Assembly: GCA_038259825.1 (NCBI GenBank)
Contig: JBBSOK010000088.1
Coordinates: forward strand, 1 to 12,125
DNA: 12,125 bases
DNA from: JBBSOK01 sp038259825
GTDB taxonomy: Bacteria > Bacteroidota > Bacteroidia > Flavobacteriales > Flavobacteriaceae
Direction: 5' to 3'
Shown: positions 1 through 7,282 of the stretch, one piece after another
How positions within the stretch are numbered: position 1 is the stretch's first letter
Layout: each line of letters begins with the position of its first letter
Position numbers and translations under genes: made by a program
Notes under the pieces: generated by a model
Told to the model about the DNA's origin: nothing
Databases searched by the model: none
Seen by the model: the letters and a program-made list of their open reading frames with translations, nothing else

Positions 1-1
1 T

Positions 2-745
2 AAAGAAGTAGATTGTCCAGAAGGAAAAGCGCTATTAATATCAGACGATCCTTTTCGCGATTTCAATAAGCTAACATTGCATTTCAGACCGTTTCAAGCT
101 TCAAATGTTTCTATTGCCCCTTCAGCAATAATCGGAAAAGATACCATAATACAACCCAACGTTTTTGTTGGTAATAATGTCAAAATTGGCGATAACTGTA
201 TCATACACAGTAATGTTAGCATCTATGATAATACTATAATAGGGAATAATGTTACTATTCACGCAGGCTGTATTTTAGGATCAGATGCGTTTTATTATAA
301 AAATAGACCAGAGAAATTTGATAAATTAATCAGTGGCGGCAATGTTGTTATTGAAGATAACGTAGATTTAGGTGCACTTTGTACAATAGATAAAGGCGTA
401 ACGGCTTCAACAACTATTGGTGCCGGCTCAAAACTAGATAATCAAGTACAAGTTGGGCACGATACAATTATTGGAAAGCGTTGCTTAATAGCTTCACAAA
501 CTGGTATTGCTGGTTGTGTTGTAATTGAAGATTTTGTAACTATTTGGGGTCAAGTTGGAATTACTAGTGGAATTACGATTGGTGAAAAAGCCGTTATTTC
601 CGCACAAAGTGGTGTGAGCAAATCTTTAGAAGGCCATAAAAGTTATTTTGGTACACCGGCAGACGAATTCAGAAAAAAATACAAGGAATTGGCGGCAATC
701 CGCTTAATTCCTGAACTTATAGAAAAAATTGATAAACTATCATGA
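2..745 (+). CDS. lpxD: LpxD-like UDP-3-O-acylglucosamine N-acyltransferase family protein, 5' end cut by window edge
   Basis: Left-handed beta-helix acyltransferase of the LpxD type. LpxD transfers a hydroxyacyl chain from acyl-ACP to the amine of UDP-3-O-acyl-glucosamine in cytoplasmic lipid A synthesis. The reading frame is open from base 2 (first visible residues KEVDCPEGKALLISDDPFRD). The TTG at 77 is therefore an internal Leu codon and the true start lies outside the window. The ALLISDDPFRDF segment resembles the end of the LpxD N-terminal uridine-binding domain. Hexapeptide repeats (IGxNVxI type) follow through about base 610. The LpxD signature VQVGHDTIIG is present, with the probable catalytic His at 458-460, followed by IASQTGIAG and GQVGITSGITIG. 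The C-terminus is a charged helix. Flavobacteria often carry a second lpxD-like gene near sucD besides the one in the lpx cluster; this is probably that paralogue, so its substrate is less certain than its fold. The stop overlaps the next start (ATGA). Confidence 0.85.
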   Translation, partial: KEVDCPEGKALLISDDPFRDFNKLTLHFRPFQASNVSIAPSAIIGKDTIIQPNVFVGNNVKIGDNCIIHSNVSIYDNTIIGNNVTIHAGCILGSDAFYYKNRPEKFDKLISGGNVVIEDNVDLGALCTIDKGVTASTTIGAGSKLDNQVQVGHDTIIGKRCLIASQTGIAGCVVIEDFVTIWGQVGITSGITIGEKAVISAQSGVSKSLEGHKSYFGTPADEFRKKYKELAAIRLIPELIEKIDKLS

Positions 746-1155
746 GCAATAAATCAAAAGAAATAGTTCGGGAGTTTTATAGAAGTAATATCTCAAAAGA
801 TGAAGGCGTTTTAGAAAAATTTTTTCATCCGGAAATTGTTCTTATATGGAACAGCGCGAGCGGTTTAAGCATTTTAAATTTTGATGATCTTCAAACTTTT
901 TTTGCAGAAGTTAGACGTACTTACGATGATTTACGCATTGAAGTTAGCCATATATTAGCCGACGGTCCGCACGTTACGATCCGCTACAAATATTATATCC
1001 GCACGATGGAAAATCCTGATGAAGAATTGGGAATAGCCCATTTTATTGCAATATGGGAGGTTAAGGATGATAAACTCTTTAGAGGCTATCAAGTTAGCCA
1101 GCCCGTTAACGATAATGACGATACAAATGAAAGCTACCACCGAGTTAAGGTGTAA
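742..1155 (+). CDS. NTF2/SnoaL-like domain protein of unknown function
   Basis: A 137-residue protein filling a single NTF2-like (SnoaL) cone fold. An N-terminal helix (KEIVREFYRSN) leads into the 'FFHPEIVLIW' strand typical of the family. A second helix follows (DLQTFFAEVRRTY), then long amphipathic strands (VTIRYKYYIR, GIAHFIAIWEV, KLFRGYQVSQP). Family members include polyketide cyclases, isomerases and many proteins with no known reaction. The pocket here cannot be assigned a substrate from sequence. There is no signal peptide or membrane segment, so it should be cytoplasmic. The ATG overlaps the stop of the LpxD-like gene (ATGA, 742-745), implying translational coupling, but no direct role in lipid A follows from that. 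The C-terminal tail (DNDDTNESYHR) is charged and probably disordered. Confidence 0.8.
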   Translation: MSNKSKEIVREFYRSNISKDEGVLEKFFHPEIVLIWNSASGLSILNFDDLQTFFAEVRRTYDDLRIEVSHILADGPHVTIRYKYYIRTMENPDEELGIAHFIAIWEVKDDKLFRGYQVSQPVNDNDDTNESYHRVKV

Positions 1156-1171
1156 TCTATTCTTAATTTAA

Positions 1172-1179
1172 TATCTTTG
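1172..1179 (+). promoter_or_regulatory. Bacteroidota -7 promoter box upstream of sucD
   Basis: TATCTTTG matches the Bacteroidota sigma-A -7 consensus TAnnTTTG exactly. It lies 80 bases before the sucD ATG and just after the NTF2-like gene ends. No good -33 TTG is visible at the usual 17-23 base spacing, so the call rests on the -7 box and its position. Transcription would start near 1185, giving a leader of about 75 bases. Confidence 0.6.
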
Positions 1180-1187
1180 CAACCGTT

Positions 1188-1227
1188 AAGAAAATTTAAA
1201 CCTACAGGAAGGAATTAAAATTTTCTT
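1188..1227 (+). other. Inverted repeat at the start of the sucD leader
   Basis: AAGAAAATTT (1188-1197) is perfectly complementary to AAATTTTCTT (1218-1227), separated by a 20-base loop containing the purine-rich segment AGGAAGGAATT. It begins within a few bases of the predicted transcription start, so it would form a 5' hairpin on the sucD mRNA. A stabilising or regulatory role is inference; the stem is AT-rich and could be chance. Confidence 0.35.
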
Positions 1228-1259
1228 TAAATAGAAATAAATAACTGAAAAAATAAATA

Positions 1260-2132
1260 ATGAGCGTTTTAGTAAATAAAGATTCCAAAATTATAGTTCA
1301 AGGTTTTACAGGTAGTGAAGGTACATTTCACGCTGAACAAATGATTGAATACGGTACAAATGTAGTTGGTGGAGTAACACCTGGAAAAGGCGGCCAAAAA
1401 CATTTGGACAAACCAGTTTTTAACACTGTTGAAGATGCTGTAAAAGAAACGGGTGCAGATACTACTATTATTTTTGTTCCACCAGCATTTGCTGCAGATG
1501 CAATTATGGAAGCTGCGGATGCTGGCATAAAGGTTATTATTACTATTACAGAAGGAATTCCTACTGCAGATATGATTAAAGTAGCTGCTTATATAAAAGG
1601 TAAAGACTGCAGATTAGTTGGTCCTAATTGTCCAGGAGTTATAACTCCGGGCGAAGCAAAGGTTGGTATTATGCCAGGTTTTGTTTTCAAAAAAGGTAAA
1701 GTTGGTATCGTTTCAAAATCGGGTACTTTAACATATGAAGCTGCAGACCAAGTTGTAAAACAAGGTTTGGGTATCACAACGGCAATCGGTATTGGTGGAG
1801 ATCCAATTATTGGAACTACTACTAAAGAAGCTGTTCAACTTTTAATTGAAGACCCAGAAACAGAAGCCGTTGTAATGATTGGTGAAATTGGTGGGCAATT
1901 GGAAGCTGAAGCTGCCCGTTGGTATAAAGAAAGTGGTAGTAAAAAGCCAATTATTGGTTTCATTGCTGGTGAAACTGCACCAGCTGGTCGTACAATGGGC
2001 CACGCAGGAGCAATTGTTGGAGGCAGTGATGATACTGCACAAGCAAAGAAGAAAATTTTAAGAGAATGTGGAATACACGTTGTTGAATCACCTGCAGAAA
2101 TTGGTAAAAAAGTAAAAGAAGTAATGGGATAA
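1260..2132 (+). CDS. sucD: Succinyl-CoA synthetase alpha subunit
   Basis: Alpha subunit of the TCA-cycle enzyme that interconverts succinyl-CoA and succinate with NDP phosphorylation; it works with SucC, which is not in this window. At 290 residues it has the normal family length. The N-terminal CoA-binding Rossmann domain shows GFTGSEGTFH (residues 15-24) and the GGVTPGKGG segment. The ligase signature SKSGTLTYEA is in the middle. The phosphohistidine motif GHAGAIVGG places the phosphorylated His at residue 248. The start at 1260 gives the canonical SVLVNKDSKIIVQG N-terminus. It is preceded by its own -7 promoter box and followed by a strong terminator, so it looks monocistronic, although readthrough from the upstream pair is possible because no terminator is visible between them. 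An ADP-forming type is likely from the group, but nucleotide choice is set by SucC. Confidence 0.97.
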   Translation: MSVLVNKDSKIIVQGFTGSEGTFHAEQMIEYGTNVVGGVTPGKGGQKHLDKPVFNTVEDAVKETGADTTIIFVPPAFAADAIMEAADAGIKVIITITEGIPTADMIKVAAYIKGKDCRLVGPNCPGVITPGEAKVGIMPGFVFKKGKVGIVSKSGTLTYEAADQVVKQGLGITTAIGIGGDPIIGTTTKEAVQLLIEDPETEAVVMIGEIGGQLEAEAARWYKESGSKKPIIGFIAGETAPAGRTMGHAGAIVGGSDDTAQAKKKILRECGIHVVESPAEIGKKVKEVMG

Positions 2133-2150
2133 TTCCCTTATTATATATTG

Positions 2151-2180
2151 AAAGCCCTGTTAATTAGCAGGGCTTTTTTT
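2151..2180 (+). terminator. Intrinsic terminator of sucD
   Basis: A perfect 9-bp stem, AAAGCCCTG (2151-2159) with CAGGGCTTT (2168-2176), encloses an 8-base loop. A T run at 2174-2180 partly forms the 3' arm of the stem. It lies 18 bases after the sucD stop. This is a textbook Rho-independent terminator separating sucD from fabG. Confidence 0.9.
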
Positions 2181-2203
2181 ATGGCTTTAACCTGCCATTT
2201 TGT

Positions 2204-2211
2204 TATATTTG
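2204..2211 (+). promoter_or_regulatory. Bacteroidota -7 promoter box upstream of fabG
   Basis: TATATTTG is an exact match to TAnnTTTG. It sits between the sucD terminator and the fabG ATG, which is 24 bases downstream, so the leader would be only about 18 bases. No clear -33 TTG is visible. The position immediately after a strong terminator supports a dedicated fabG promoter. Confidence 0.6.
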
Positions 2212-2235
2212 AAATTATACTAAAACCAACCGAAT

Positions 2236-2982
2236 ATGAAATTATTAGAAGGAAAAACAGCAATAATAACAGGCGGAAGCCGCGGAATAGGAAAAGGAAT
2301 TGTTGAAGCATTTGTCAATAACGGGGCAAATGTTGCATTTACATATAGTAGCTCCTCTACAGCAGCAGATCAAGTGGCAGAAGAGCTTTCAAAAGAAGGA
2401 ATAAAAGTAAAAGCATATCAAAGCGATGCCGCAAGTTTTTCTGAATCTGAAGCATTAATTTCGAAAGTGTTGGAAGACTTTGAGAGTATTGATATTTTGG
2501 TGAACAATGCTGGTATTACAAAGGACAATTTACTTATGAGAATGAGTGAAGCAGATTTTGATAAAGTAATTGAAGTAAATTTAAAATCGGTTTTCAATAT
2601 GACAAAAGCTGTTCAAAAAACAATGTTGAAGCAACGTAAAGGTTCAATTATAAATATGAGTTCCGTAGTAGGAGTAAAGGGCAATGCCGGACAAACTAAC
2701 TATGCTGCATCTAAGGCTGGAATAATTGGATTTTCTAAATCTGTTGCTTTGGAGCTTGGTTCAAGAAATATTCGTTGCAATGTTATTGCTCCAGGATTTA
2801 TTGAAACTGAAATGACAGGAAAACTTGATGAAGCAACAGTACAATCTTGGAGAGATGGAATTCCTTTAAAAAGAGGTGGCTCTCCTGAAGATATTGCAAA
2901 CGCTTGTGTATTTTTTGGAAGCGAACTTTCTGCTTACGTGACTGGTCAAGTATTGAATGTTGATGGTGGAATGTTAACGTAA
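2236..2982 (+). CDS. fabG: 3-oxoacyl-ACP reductase
   Basis: Short-chain dehydrogenase that reduces 3-oxoacyl-ACP to 3-hydroxyacyl-ACP with NADPH in type II fatty-acid elongation, in the cytoplasm. The 248-residue length matches FabG. The cofactor motif TGGSRGIG is at residues 12-19, followed by NNAG. The catalytic tetrad is complete: Asn115, Ser143, Tyr156 and Lys160 (NYAASKAG), with the Ser-Tyr spacing of 13 seen in E. coli FabG. The C-terminus GQVLNVDGGMLT is diagnostic of FabG over generic SDRs. The Arg in TGGSRG fits an NADPH preference. The start codon follows an A-rich leader without a Shine-Dalgarno sequence. It has its own promoter box and a possible terminator downstream. It is the sole fatty-acid synthesis gene here, not part of a fab cluster. 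Confidence 0.95.
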   Translation: MKLLEGKTAIITGGSRGIGKGIVEAFVNNGANVAFTYSSSSTAADQVAEELSKEGIKVKAYQSDAASFSESEALISKVLEDFESIDILVNNAGITKDNLLMRMSEADFDKVIEVNLKSVFNMTKAVQKTMLKQRKGSIINMSSVVGVKGNAGQTNYAASKAGIIGFSKSVALELGSRNIRCNVIAPGFIETEMTGKLDEATVQSWRDGIPLKRGGSPEDIANACVFFGSELSAYVTGQVLNVDGGMLT

Positions 2983-3013
2983 AAAGTCAAAATTGCAAAA
3001 AAATATTTGAATT

Positions 3014-3061
3014 TGGGTTTGAGGACTTTAAAGAACATTAATACTTTAGACCCATTTTTTT
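3014..3061 (+). terminator. Possible intrinsic terminator after fabG
   Basis: TGGGTTT (3014-3020) pairs with AGACCCA (3048-3054) with one G-U pair, followed directly by a seven-T run (3055-3061). The 27-base interior contains the smaller palindrome CTTTAAAG (3026-3033), whose AAAG can pair with CTTT at 3044-3047. It is weaker than the sucD terminator, but the position 30-80 bases after the fabG stop and the T tract fit. Confidence 0.55.
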
Positions 3062-3111
3062 ATTTTAAAGTATAATTAATACAGTAAATAAATTTCAATT
3101 TAAAGCATTAA

Positions 3112-5145
3112 ATGCCCGCAGTAACTATTCTTTACATAATCATAGCTGTAGTAATTGCCTTTGCTCTGGCAGTTTTTATGTACGGATATAAAAGCAAGTA
3201 TTCAAGAAAAATGAATTGGCTTTTTGGAACGCTAAGGTTCGTCACTATCTTCTGTATTCTTCTGCTTTTAATCAATCCAAAATTTACCAACAATAGTTAT
3301 ACGGATATAAAACCAAAACTTTCGGTTTTAGTAGATAATTCATCATCTATTAATGAATTAAATCAAATCGAAAATGTAAATTCTGGCTTAGAAAAATTCA
3401 AGGAAAATAGCAATTTGAATGAAAAATTTGACGTTTCCTATTTTTCATTTGGAAGTGAAATAAATCAAAACGATTCACTTTCTTTTTCAGAAAAAAATAC
3501 GAATATTTCAAAAGCTTTAAACGCTGTAAATGAAATTACAAAAAACGAAATTGCTCCAATAGTAATATTTACAGATGGCAACCAAACTGCTGGTAACGAT
3601 TATGAATTTTCAACTTCTAGTTTTAAAAACAAAATTTTCCCAGTAATATTAGGAGATAGCACGGAATATACCGACCTTAAAATTGAACAGATAAATAGTA
3701 ATAGATATGCATTTTTGAAAAACAAATTTCCGGTTGAAGTGGTTTTAAGTTATAGTGGAGATGGAAATGTAAATTCTCAATTTCTTATTTCTCAAGGAAA
3801 TGCTGTGCTGCATCGGGAAAATTTAAATTTCAGTCCTTCAAATAATACAAAAACAATTTCAATTTTACTAACGGCTTCTTCCGTTGGATTACAAAAATAT
3901 ACGGCGCAAGTTGTACCGCTTTCAGAAGAAAAGAATAAGGAAAACAACAACAAGCAATTTGCGGTTGAAGTGATAGACCAAGCCACTAATATATTATTGG
4001 TAAGCAACATTACGCATCCAGATTTGGGCGCAATTGTAAAAACAGTTGAAGGTAATGAACAGCGAAAAATTACAATTAGTAAGCCTTCGGAAGCCGCAAG
4101 TATTTTAAATGATTATCAATTAATTATTCTGTACCAACCTGAAACAAGCTTTCAACAATTGTATTCTGAAATTGAAAAGCTCAACAAAAATACTTTGGTA
4201 ATTTCTGGATTAAATACAAATTGGAATTTTCTAAATAAAGCTCAAAATATATTTAATAAAGAAGTAAATCCGCAGACGGATGAAATTCAAGGAGAACTAA
4301 ATTCAAACTTTAGTCCTTTTGCGGTTGAAGATATTGGTTTTAATGATTTTAGACCATTAAAAACCTTCTTTGGAAGTTTACAGGTTACAGTTCCGCACGA
4401 AACTCTTTTAAAGCAAACCATCAATGGAATAGATTCCGGAGACGTACTAATCGCAACTGCGGAAATTAACGGAACACGCCACGCTATTTGGGATGGGGAA
4501 GGAATTTGGAAATGGCGTGCGCAATCTTTTATTAACAACAATTCATTTAAAGGTTTTGATGATTTCTTCGGACAAATAATTCAATATTTGGCATCAAATA
4601 AAAGACGAAGTAGGCTAGAAGTAAGTAATGAAAGCTTTTATTATAACAACTTGGATATTAAAATTTCAGGCCAATATTTTGATGAAAATTTTGCCTTTAA
4701 TCCAAATGCATCATTAGTTATAAACGTTACCAATACGGAAACCGAAAACAAAACTGTTTTCCCAATGTTACTTAAAAATAATTATTACGAAGTAGATTTA
4801 AACAGCTTACCTGCGGCGGAATATACGTACACAGTTTCGGTTAAAAACGAAGAAATTACCAGAAGTGGAAGCTTTACAATTTTGGATTATAATGTTGAAC
4901 AACAATTTTTAAATGCCAATGTTTCCAAGTTACAGCGTTTAGCAAACAATACAATGGCTGAAGCCTATTTTGCGACCGAAACGGAAAAATTGATAAATTC
5001 ACTTTTGGCAGACAAAACATTTAAAAGCATTCAAAAAAATGAAGTAAAAACCGTACCTTTAGTGGATTGGAAATATCTTCTCGCAATCATCGTTTTCGCG
5101 CTTTCTGCAGAATGGTTTATCAGAAAATATAATGGATTAATTTAA
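3112..5145 (+). CDS. Membrane-anchored VWA-domain protein of unknown function
   Basis: A 677-residue inner-membrane protein. Two N-terminal membrane segments (about residues 5-25 and 37-55) precede a VWA-type domain (about 68-185). This has an apparently complete metal-ion-dependent adhesion site: Asp75-x-Ser77-x-Ser79, Thr130, and Asp155 in FTDG. Residues about 293-370 (ILLVSN... QLIILYQP...) read like a Rossmann/GATase1-like fold. A beta-rich region follows, and the C-terminus has a single membrane segment (about 653-669) ending in RKYNGLI. With two N-terminal and one C-terminal spans, the bulk is probably periplasmic, though topology is inferred. Related large VWA proteins with this layout are common in Bacteroidota and mostly uncharacterised. 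The SPFH gene follows after 21 bases, so the two are probably co-transcribed. A partner-binding or scaffold role through the metal site is plausible; no enzymatic function can be claimed. Confidence 0.8.
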   Translation: MPAVTILYIIIAVVIAFALAVFMYGYKSKYSRKMNWLFGTLRFVTIFCILLLLINPKFTNNSYTDIKPKLSVLVDNSSSINELNQIENVNSGLEKFKENSNLNEKFDVSYFSFGSEINQNDSLSFSEKNTNISKALNAVNEITKNEIAPIVIFTDGNQTAGNDYEFSTSSFKNKIFPVILGDSTEYTDLKIEQINSNRYAFLKNKFPVEVVLSYSGDGNVNSQFLISQGNAVLHRENLNFSPSNNTKTISILLTASSVGLQKYTAQVVPLSEEKNKENNNKQFAVEVIDQATNILLVSNITHPDLGAIVKTVEGNEQRKITISKPSEAASILNDYQLIILYQPETSFQQLYSEIEKLNKNTLVISGLNTNWNFLNKAQNIFNKEVNPQTDEIQGELNSNFSPFAVEDIGFNDFRPLKTFFGSLQVTVPHETLLKQTINGIDSGDVLIATAEINGTRHAIWDGEGIWKWRAQSFINNNSFKGFDDFFGQIIQYLASNKRRSRLEVSNESFYYNNLDIKISGQYFDENFAFNPNASLVINVTNTETENKTVFPMLLKNNYYEVDLNSLPAAEYTYTVSVKNEEITRSGSFTILDYNVEQQFLNANVSKLQRLANNTMAEAYFATETEKLINSLLADKTFKSIQKNEVKTVPLVDWKYLLAIIVFALSAEWFIRKYNGLI

Positions 5146-5166
5146 TATTTAAAAAAAAATATAGTA

Positions 5167-5982
5167 ATGGAAAAATTGCCTAAAGTTGGAATACCCGTAA
5201 TTATTGGAATAATATTATTAATAATAGTTTTAGCTAAGTCTGCAGTTACAATTGGTTCTGGGGAAGCAGGTGTACTTTACAAAACCTTTGATGATGGTGT
5301 TGTAACAGATGAACCGCCTTTAAGTGAAGGTTTTCATTTAATCGCACCTTGGAATGACGTTTTTGTTTATGAAGTAAGACAACAAGAACTTTTTGAAAAA
5401 ATGAAAGTACTATCGTCAAACGGACTTGAGATAACAATTGATGCCTCTGCTTGGTACGAGCCTGTTTATAAAGATTTAGGGAATTTGCACCAATCTTTGG
5501 GCGAAAACTATCTTGATCGTGTTATTAAGCCAGCTATTTTTAGTGCTGCCAGAAGTGTTGTAGGTCGTTATACTCCAGAACAACTATACTCAAGTAAGCG
5601 TGATGCTATACAGGACGAAATTTTTGACGAAACCAAGAAAATTCTTGACAAGCAATATGTACAATTAAACGAAGTTTTGGTGCGTGACGTAACCTTGCCT
5701 ATGACTATAAGAGAAGCAATTGAACGTAAATTAAAGCAAGAACAAGAATCGTTGGAATATGAATTTAGATTGGTGACCGCCAGTAAAGAAGCCGAGAAAG
5801 TAATTATTGAAGCCGAAGGTAAAGCAGAATCAAACCGAATTTTAAGTGCTTCACTTACCGACAAAATTCTACAAGATAAAGGTATAGATGCTACAATGAA
5901 ATTAGCCGAAAGTCCAAACAGCAAAGTTATCGTTATTGGTAGTGGAGATAGTGGTTTGCCGATTATTTTGGGTAATCAATAA
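5167..5982 (+). CDS. SPFH/Band 7 (prohibitin-family) membrane protein
   Basis: A 271-residue protein with one N-terminal membrane anchor (about residues 6-28). An SPFH domain follows, beginning SGEAGVLYKTFDDGVV and including LSEGFHLIAPWNDVFVYEVR. Next comes a charged, Ala/Glu-rich coiled coil (about 185-230, including ASKEAEKVIIEAEGKAES), typical of prohibitins. The last about 35 residues are hydrophobic/Gly-rich (KVIVIGSGDSGLPIILGNQ). Prohibitins form large ring assemblies on membranes and often regulate FtsH-type proteases, but no ftsH or nfeD gene is present here, so the partner is unknown. It lies 21 bases after the VWA gene and before a strong terminator, so it is likely the last gene of a two-gene operon. 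Family assignment is firm; the cellular role is inference. Confidence 0.9.
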   Translation: MEKLPKVGIPVIIGIILLIIVLAKSAVTIGSGEAGVLYKTFDDGVVTDEPPLSEGFHLIAPWNDVFVYEVRQQELFEKMKVLSSNGLEITIDASAWYEPVYKDLGNLHQSLGENYLDRVIKPAIFSAARSVVGRYTPEQLYSSKRDAIQDEIFDETKKILDKQYVQLNEVLVRDVTLPMTIREAIERKLKQEQESLEYEFRLVTASKEAEKVIIEAEGKAESNRILSASLTDKILQDKGIDATMKLAESPNSKVIVIGSGDSGLPIILGNQ

Positions 5983-6002
5983 AAATTGCAACTCATCAAC
6001 GA

Positions 6003-6031
6003 AAAAAATCCCGCTCTTGGCGGGATTTTTT
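6003..6031. terminator. Bidirectional terminator between the SPFH gene and dnaN
   Basis: A perfect 12-bp inverted repeat, AAAAAATCCCGC (6003-6014) with GCGGGATTTTTT (6020-6031), has a 5-base loop. Each strand reads a GC-rich stem followed by a run of T, so it should stop plus-strand transcription leaving the SPFH gene (stop 5982) and minus-strand transcription leaving dnaN (stop at 6054). Confidence 0.92.
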
Positions 6032-6053
6032 AATTATTCATTATTTTAAAACC

Positions 6054-7172
6054 TTAGTTATTCAACATCACAGGCATTACCAACATAGTTACAATTTCGC
6101 CTTCGTCAAGTCCGTCTACTGGTGTTAAGATTCCTGCGCGGTTTGGTAAGCTCATTTCTAGGGAAACTTCAGAGCTTGTAAGGTTGTTCAGCATTTCGGT
6201 AAGAAAACGTGAGTTAAAGCCTATTTGCATATCGTCACCTTGGTAATCGCAGGTTAAACGTTCTTCTGCTTTGTTGCTGTAATCAATATCTTCTGCAGAT
6301 ACATTAAGTTCTGCACCTGCAATTTTTAAACGGATTTGGTGTGTTGTTTTATTACTAAAAATAGAAACCCTTCTTACAGAATTTAAAAATTGGTTTCTTT
6401 CGATAACTAACTTATTAGGATTTTCCTTTGGTATAACAGCTTCGTAATTTGGATATTTACCATCAATCAAACGGCAAATCATACTTACGTTTTCAAATAA
6501 AAATTTGGCATTGCTGTCGTTATATTCAATTGTAACGTCTTCTTCGCTGCCTGCTAAAATTCCTTTTAAAAGATTTAAAGGCTTTTTCGGCATTATAAAT
6601 TCTGCAGTTTCGGTAGCCGTTACATCTTCTCTCGTATATTTTACCAATTTGTGTGCATCTGTCGCAACAAAGGTTAATCTATCTGTAGAAAATTGAAAGA
6701 AAACACCGCTCATCACAGGTCTCAAATCATCATTCCCACTAGCAAAAATTGTTTTGCTAATAGCAGTTGCCAAAATATCACCTTGGATAATTGTTGCCGT
6801 TGGATCTTTTAATTCCACTGCGCTTGGAAATTCTTCGCCGCTTGCATACGCTAATGCGTATTTACCGTGATTGCTACTAATTTCAACCGTGCTATTATCG
6901 TGCATAGTGAACGTTAGCGGTTGCTCTGGAAATGTTTTTAAAGTATCTAATAGTAAACGTGCTGGAATACAAATGCTTCCTTGCTCATTACTTTCAACCT
7001 CTAGTTTTGCTGAAATTGTAGTTTCTAAATCTGAAGCTGAAACCGTTAGCGATTTACCATCTAAATCGAACAAGAAATTGTCAAGAATTGGTAAAGTATT
7101 GTTATTGTTTATAATACCGCCTAATGTTTGAAGTTGTTTTAAGAGGTATGAACTTGATACGATAAATTTCAT
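6054..7172 (-). CDS. dnaN: DNA polymerase III beta subunit (sliding clamp)
   Basis: The ring-shaped processivity clamp that tethers DNA polymerase III and other partners to DNA. At 372 residues it has the usual length, with three repeated clamp domains (about 1-120, 125-245 and 250-372). Typical features are the N-terminus MKFIVSSSYLLKQLQTLGGII, NTLPILDNFLF, the mid-protein segment LRPVMSGVFF followed by ATDAHKLVKY, the GKYPNYEAVIP segment, and the hydrophobic C-terminus MLVMPVMLNN, which forms part of the partner-binding cleft. It is not next to dnaA here; it follows gldG on the same strand but has its own promoter box 64 bases before the ATG. It converges on the VWA-SPFH operon and shares its bidirectional terminator. 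Confidence 0.97.
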   Translation of the reverse strand: MKFIVSSSYLLKQLQTLGGIINNNNTLPILDNFLFDLDGKSLTVSASDLETTISAKLEVESNEQGSICIPARLLLDTLKTFPEQPLTFTMHDNSTVEISSNHGKYALAYASGEEFPSAVELKDPTATIIQGDILATAISKTIFASGNDDLRPVMSGVFFQFSTDRLTFVATDAHKLVKYTREDVTATETAEFIMPKKPLNLLKGILAGSEEDVTIEYNDSNAKFLFENVSMICRLIDGKYPNYEAVIPKENPNKLVIERNQFLNSVRRVSIFSNKTTHQIRLKIAGAELNVSAEDIDYSNKAEERLTCDYQGDDMQIGFNSRFLTEMLNNLTSSEVSLEMSLPNRAGILTPVDGLDEGEIVTMLVMPVMLNN

Positions 7173-7235
7173 GTATTGAATATTTTTTCTATTATGTAAC
7201 TCTTATAAATGCTCACAAAGTTACTCACTTGCAAA

Positions 7236-7243
7236 CAAAGATA
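7236..7243 (-). promoter_or_regulatory. Bacteroidota -7 promoter box for dnaN (minus strand)
   Basis: Read on the minus strand this is TATCTTTG, an exact TAnnTTTG match, 64 bases before the dnaN ATG. The nearest minus-strand TTG (7268-7270 on the plus strand) gives a 24-base spacer, slightly long. The predicted leader is about 55 bases. This suggests dnaN is transcribed independently of the upstream gld cluster. Confidence 0.6.
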
Positions 7244-7282
7244 ATTTAGTTGTATTGGTTGCTAAAACAAACTTATTAACAT

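Noticed and set aside
2993..3021. Promoter for the VWA gene (TTG, 18-base spacer, TGGGTTTG)
   Set aside because: The -7 box lacks the conserved A at its second position and overlaps the candidate fabG terminator, so I could not support it. The VWA operon promoter remains unidentified.
5568..5924. 118-codon open frame antisense to the SPFH gene
   Set aside because: It lies wholly inside a well-supported gene, has Ser/Cys-rich low-information sequence, no family resemblance and no promoter box.
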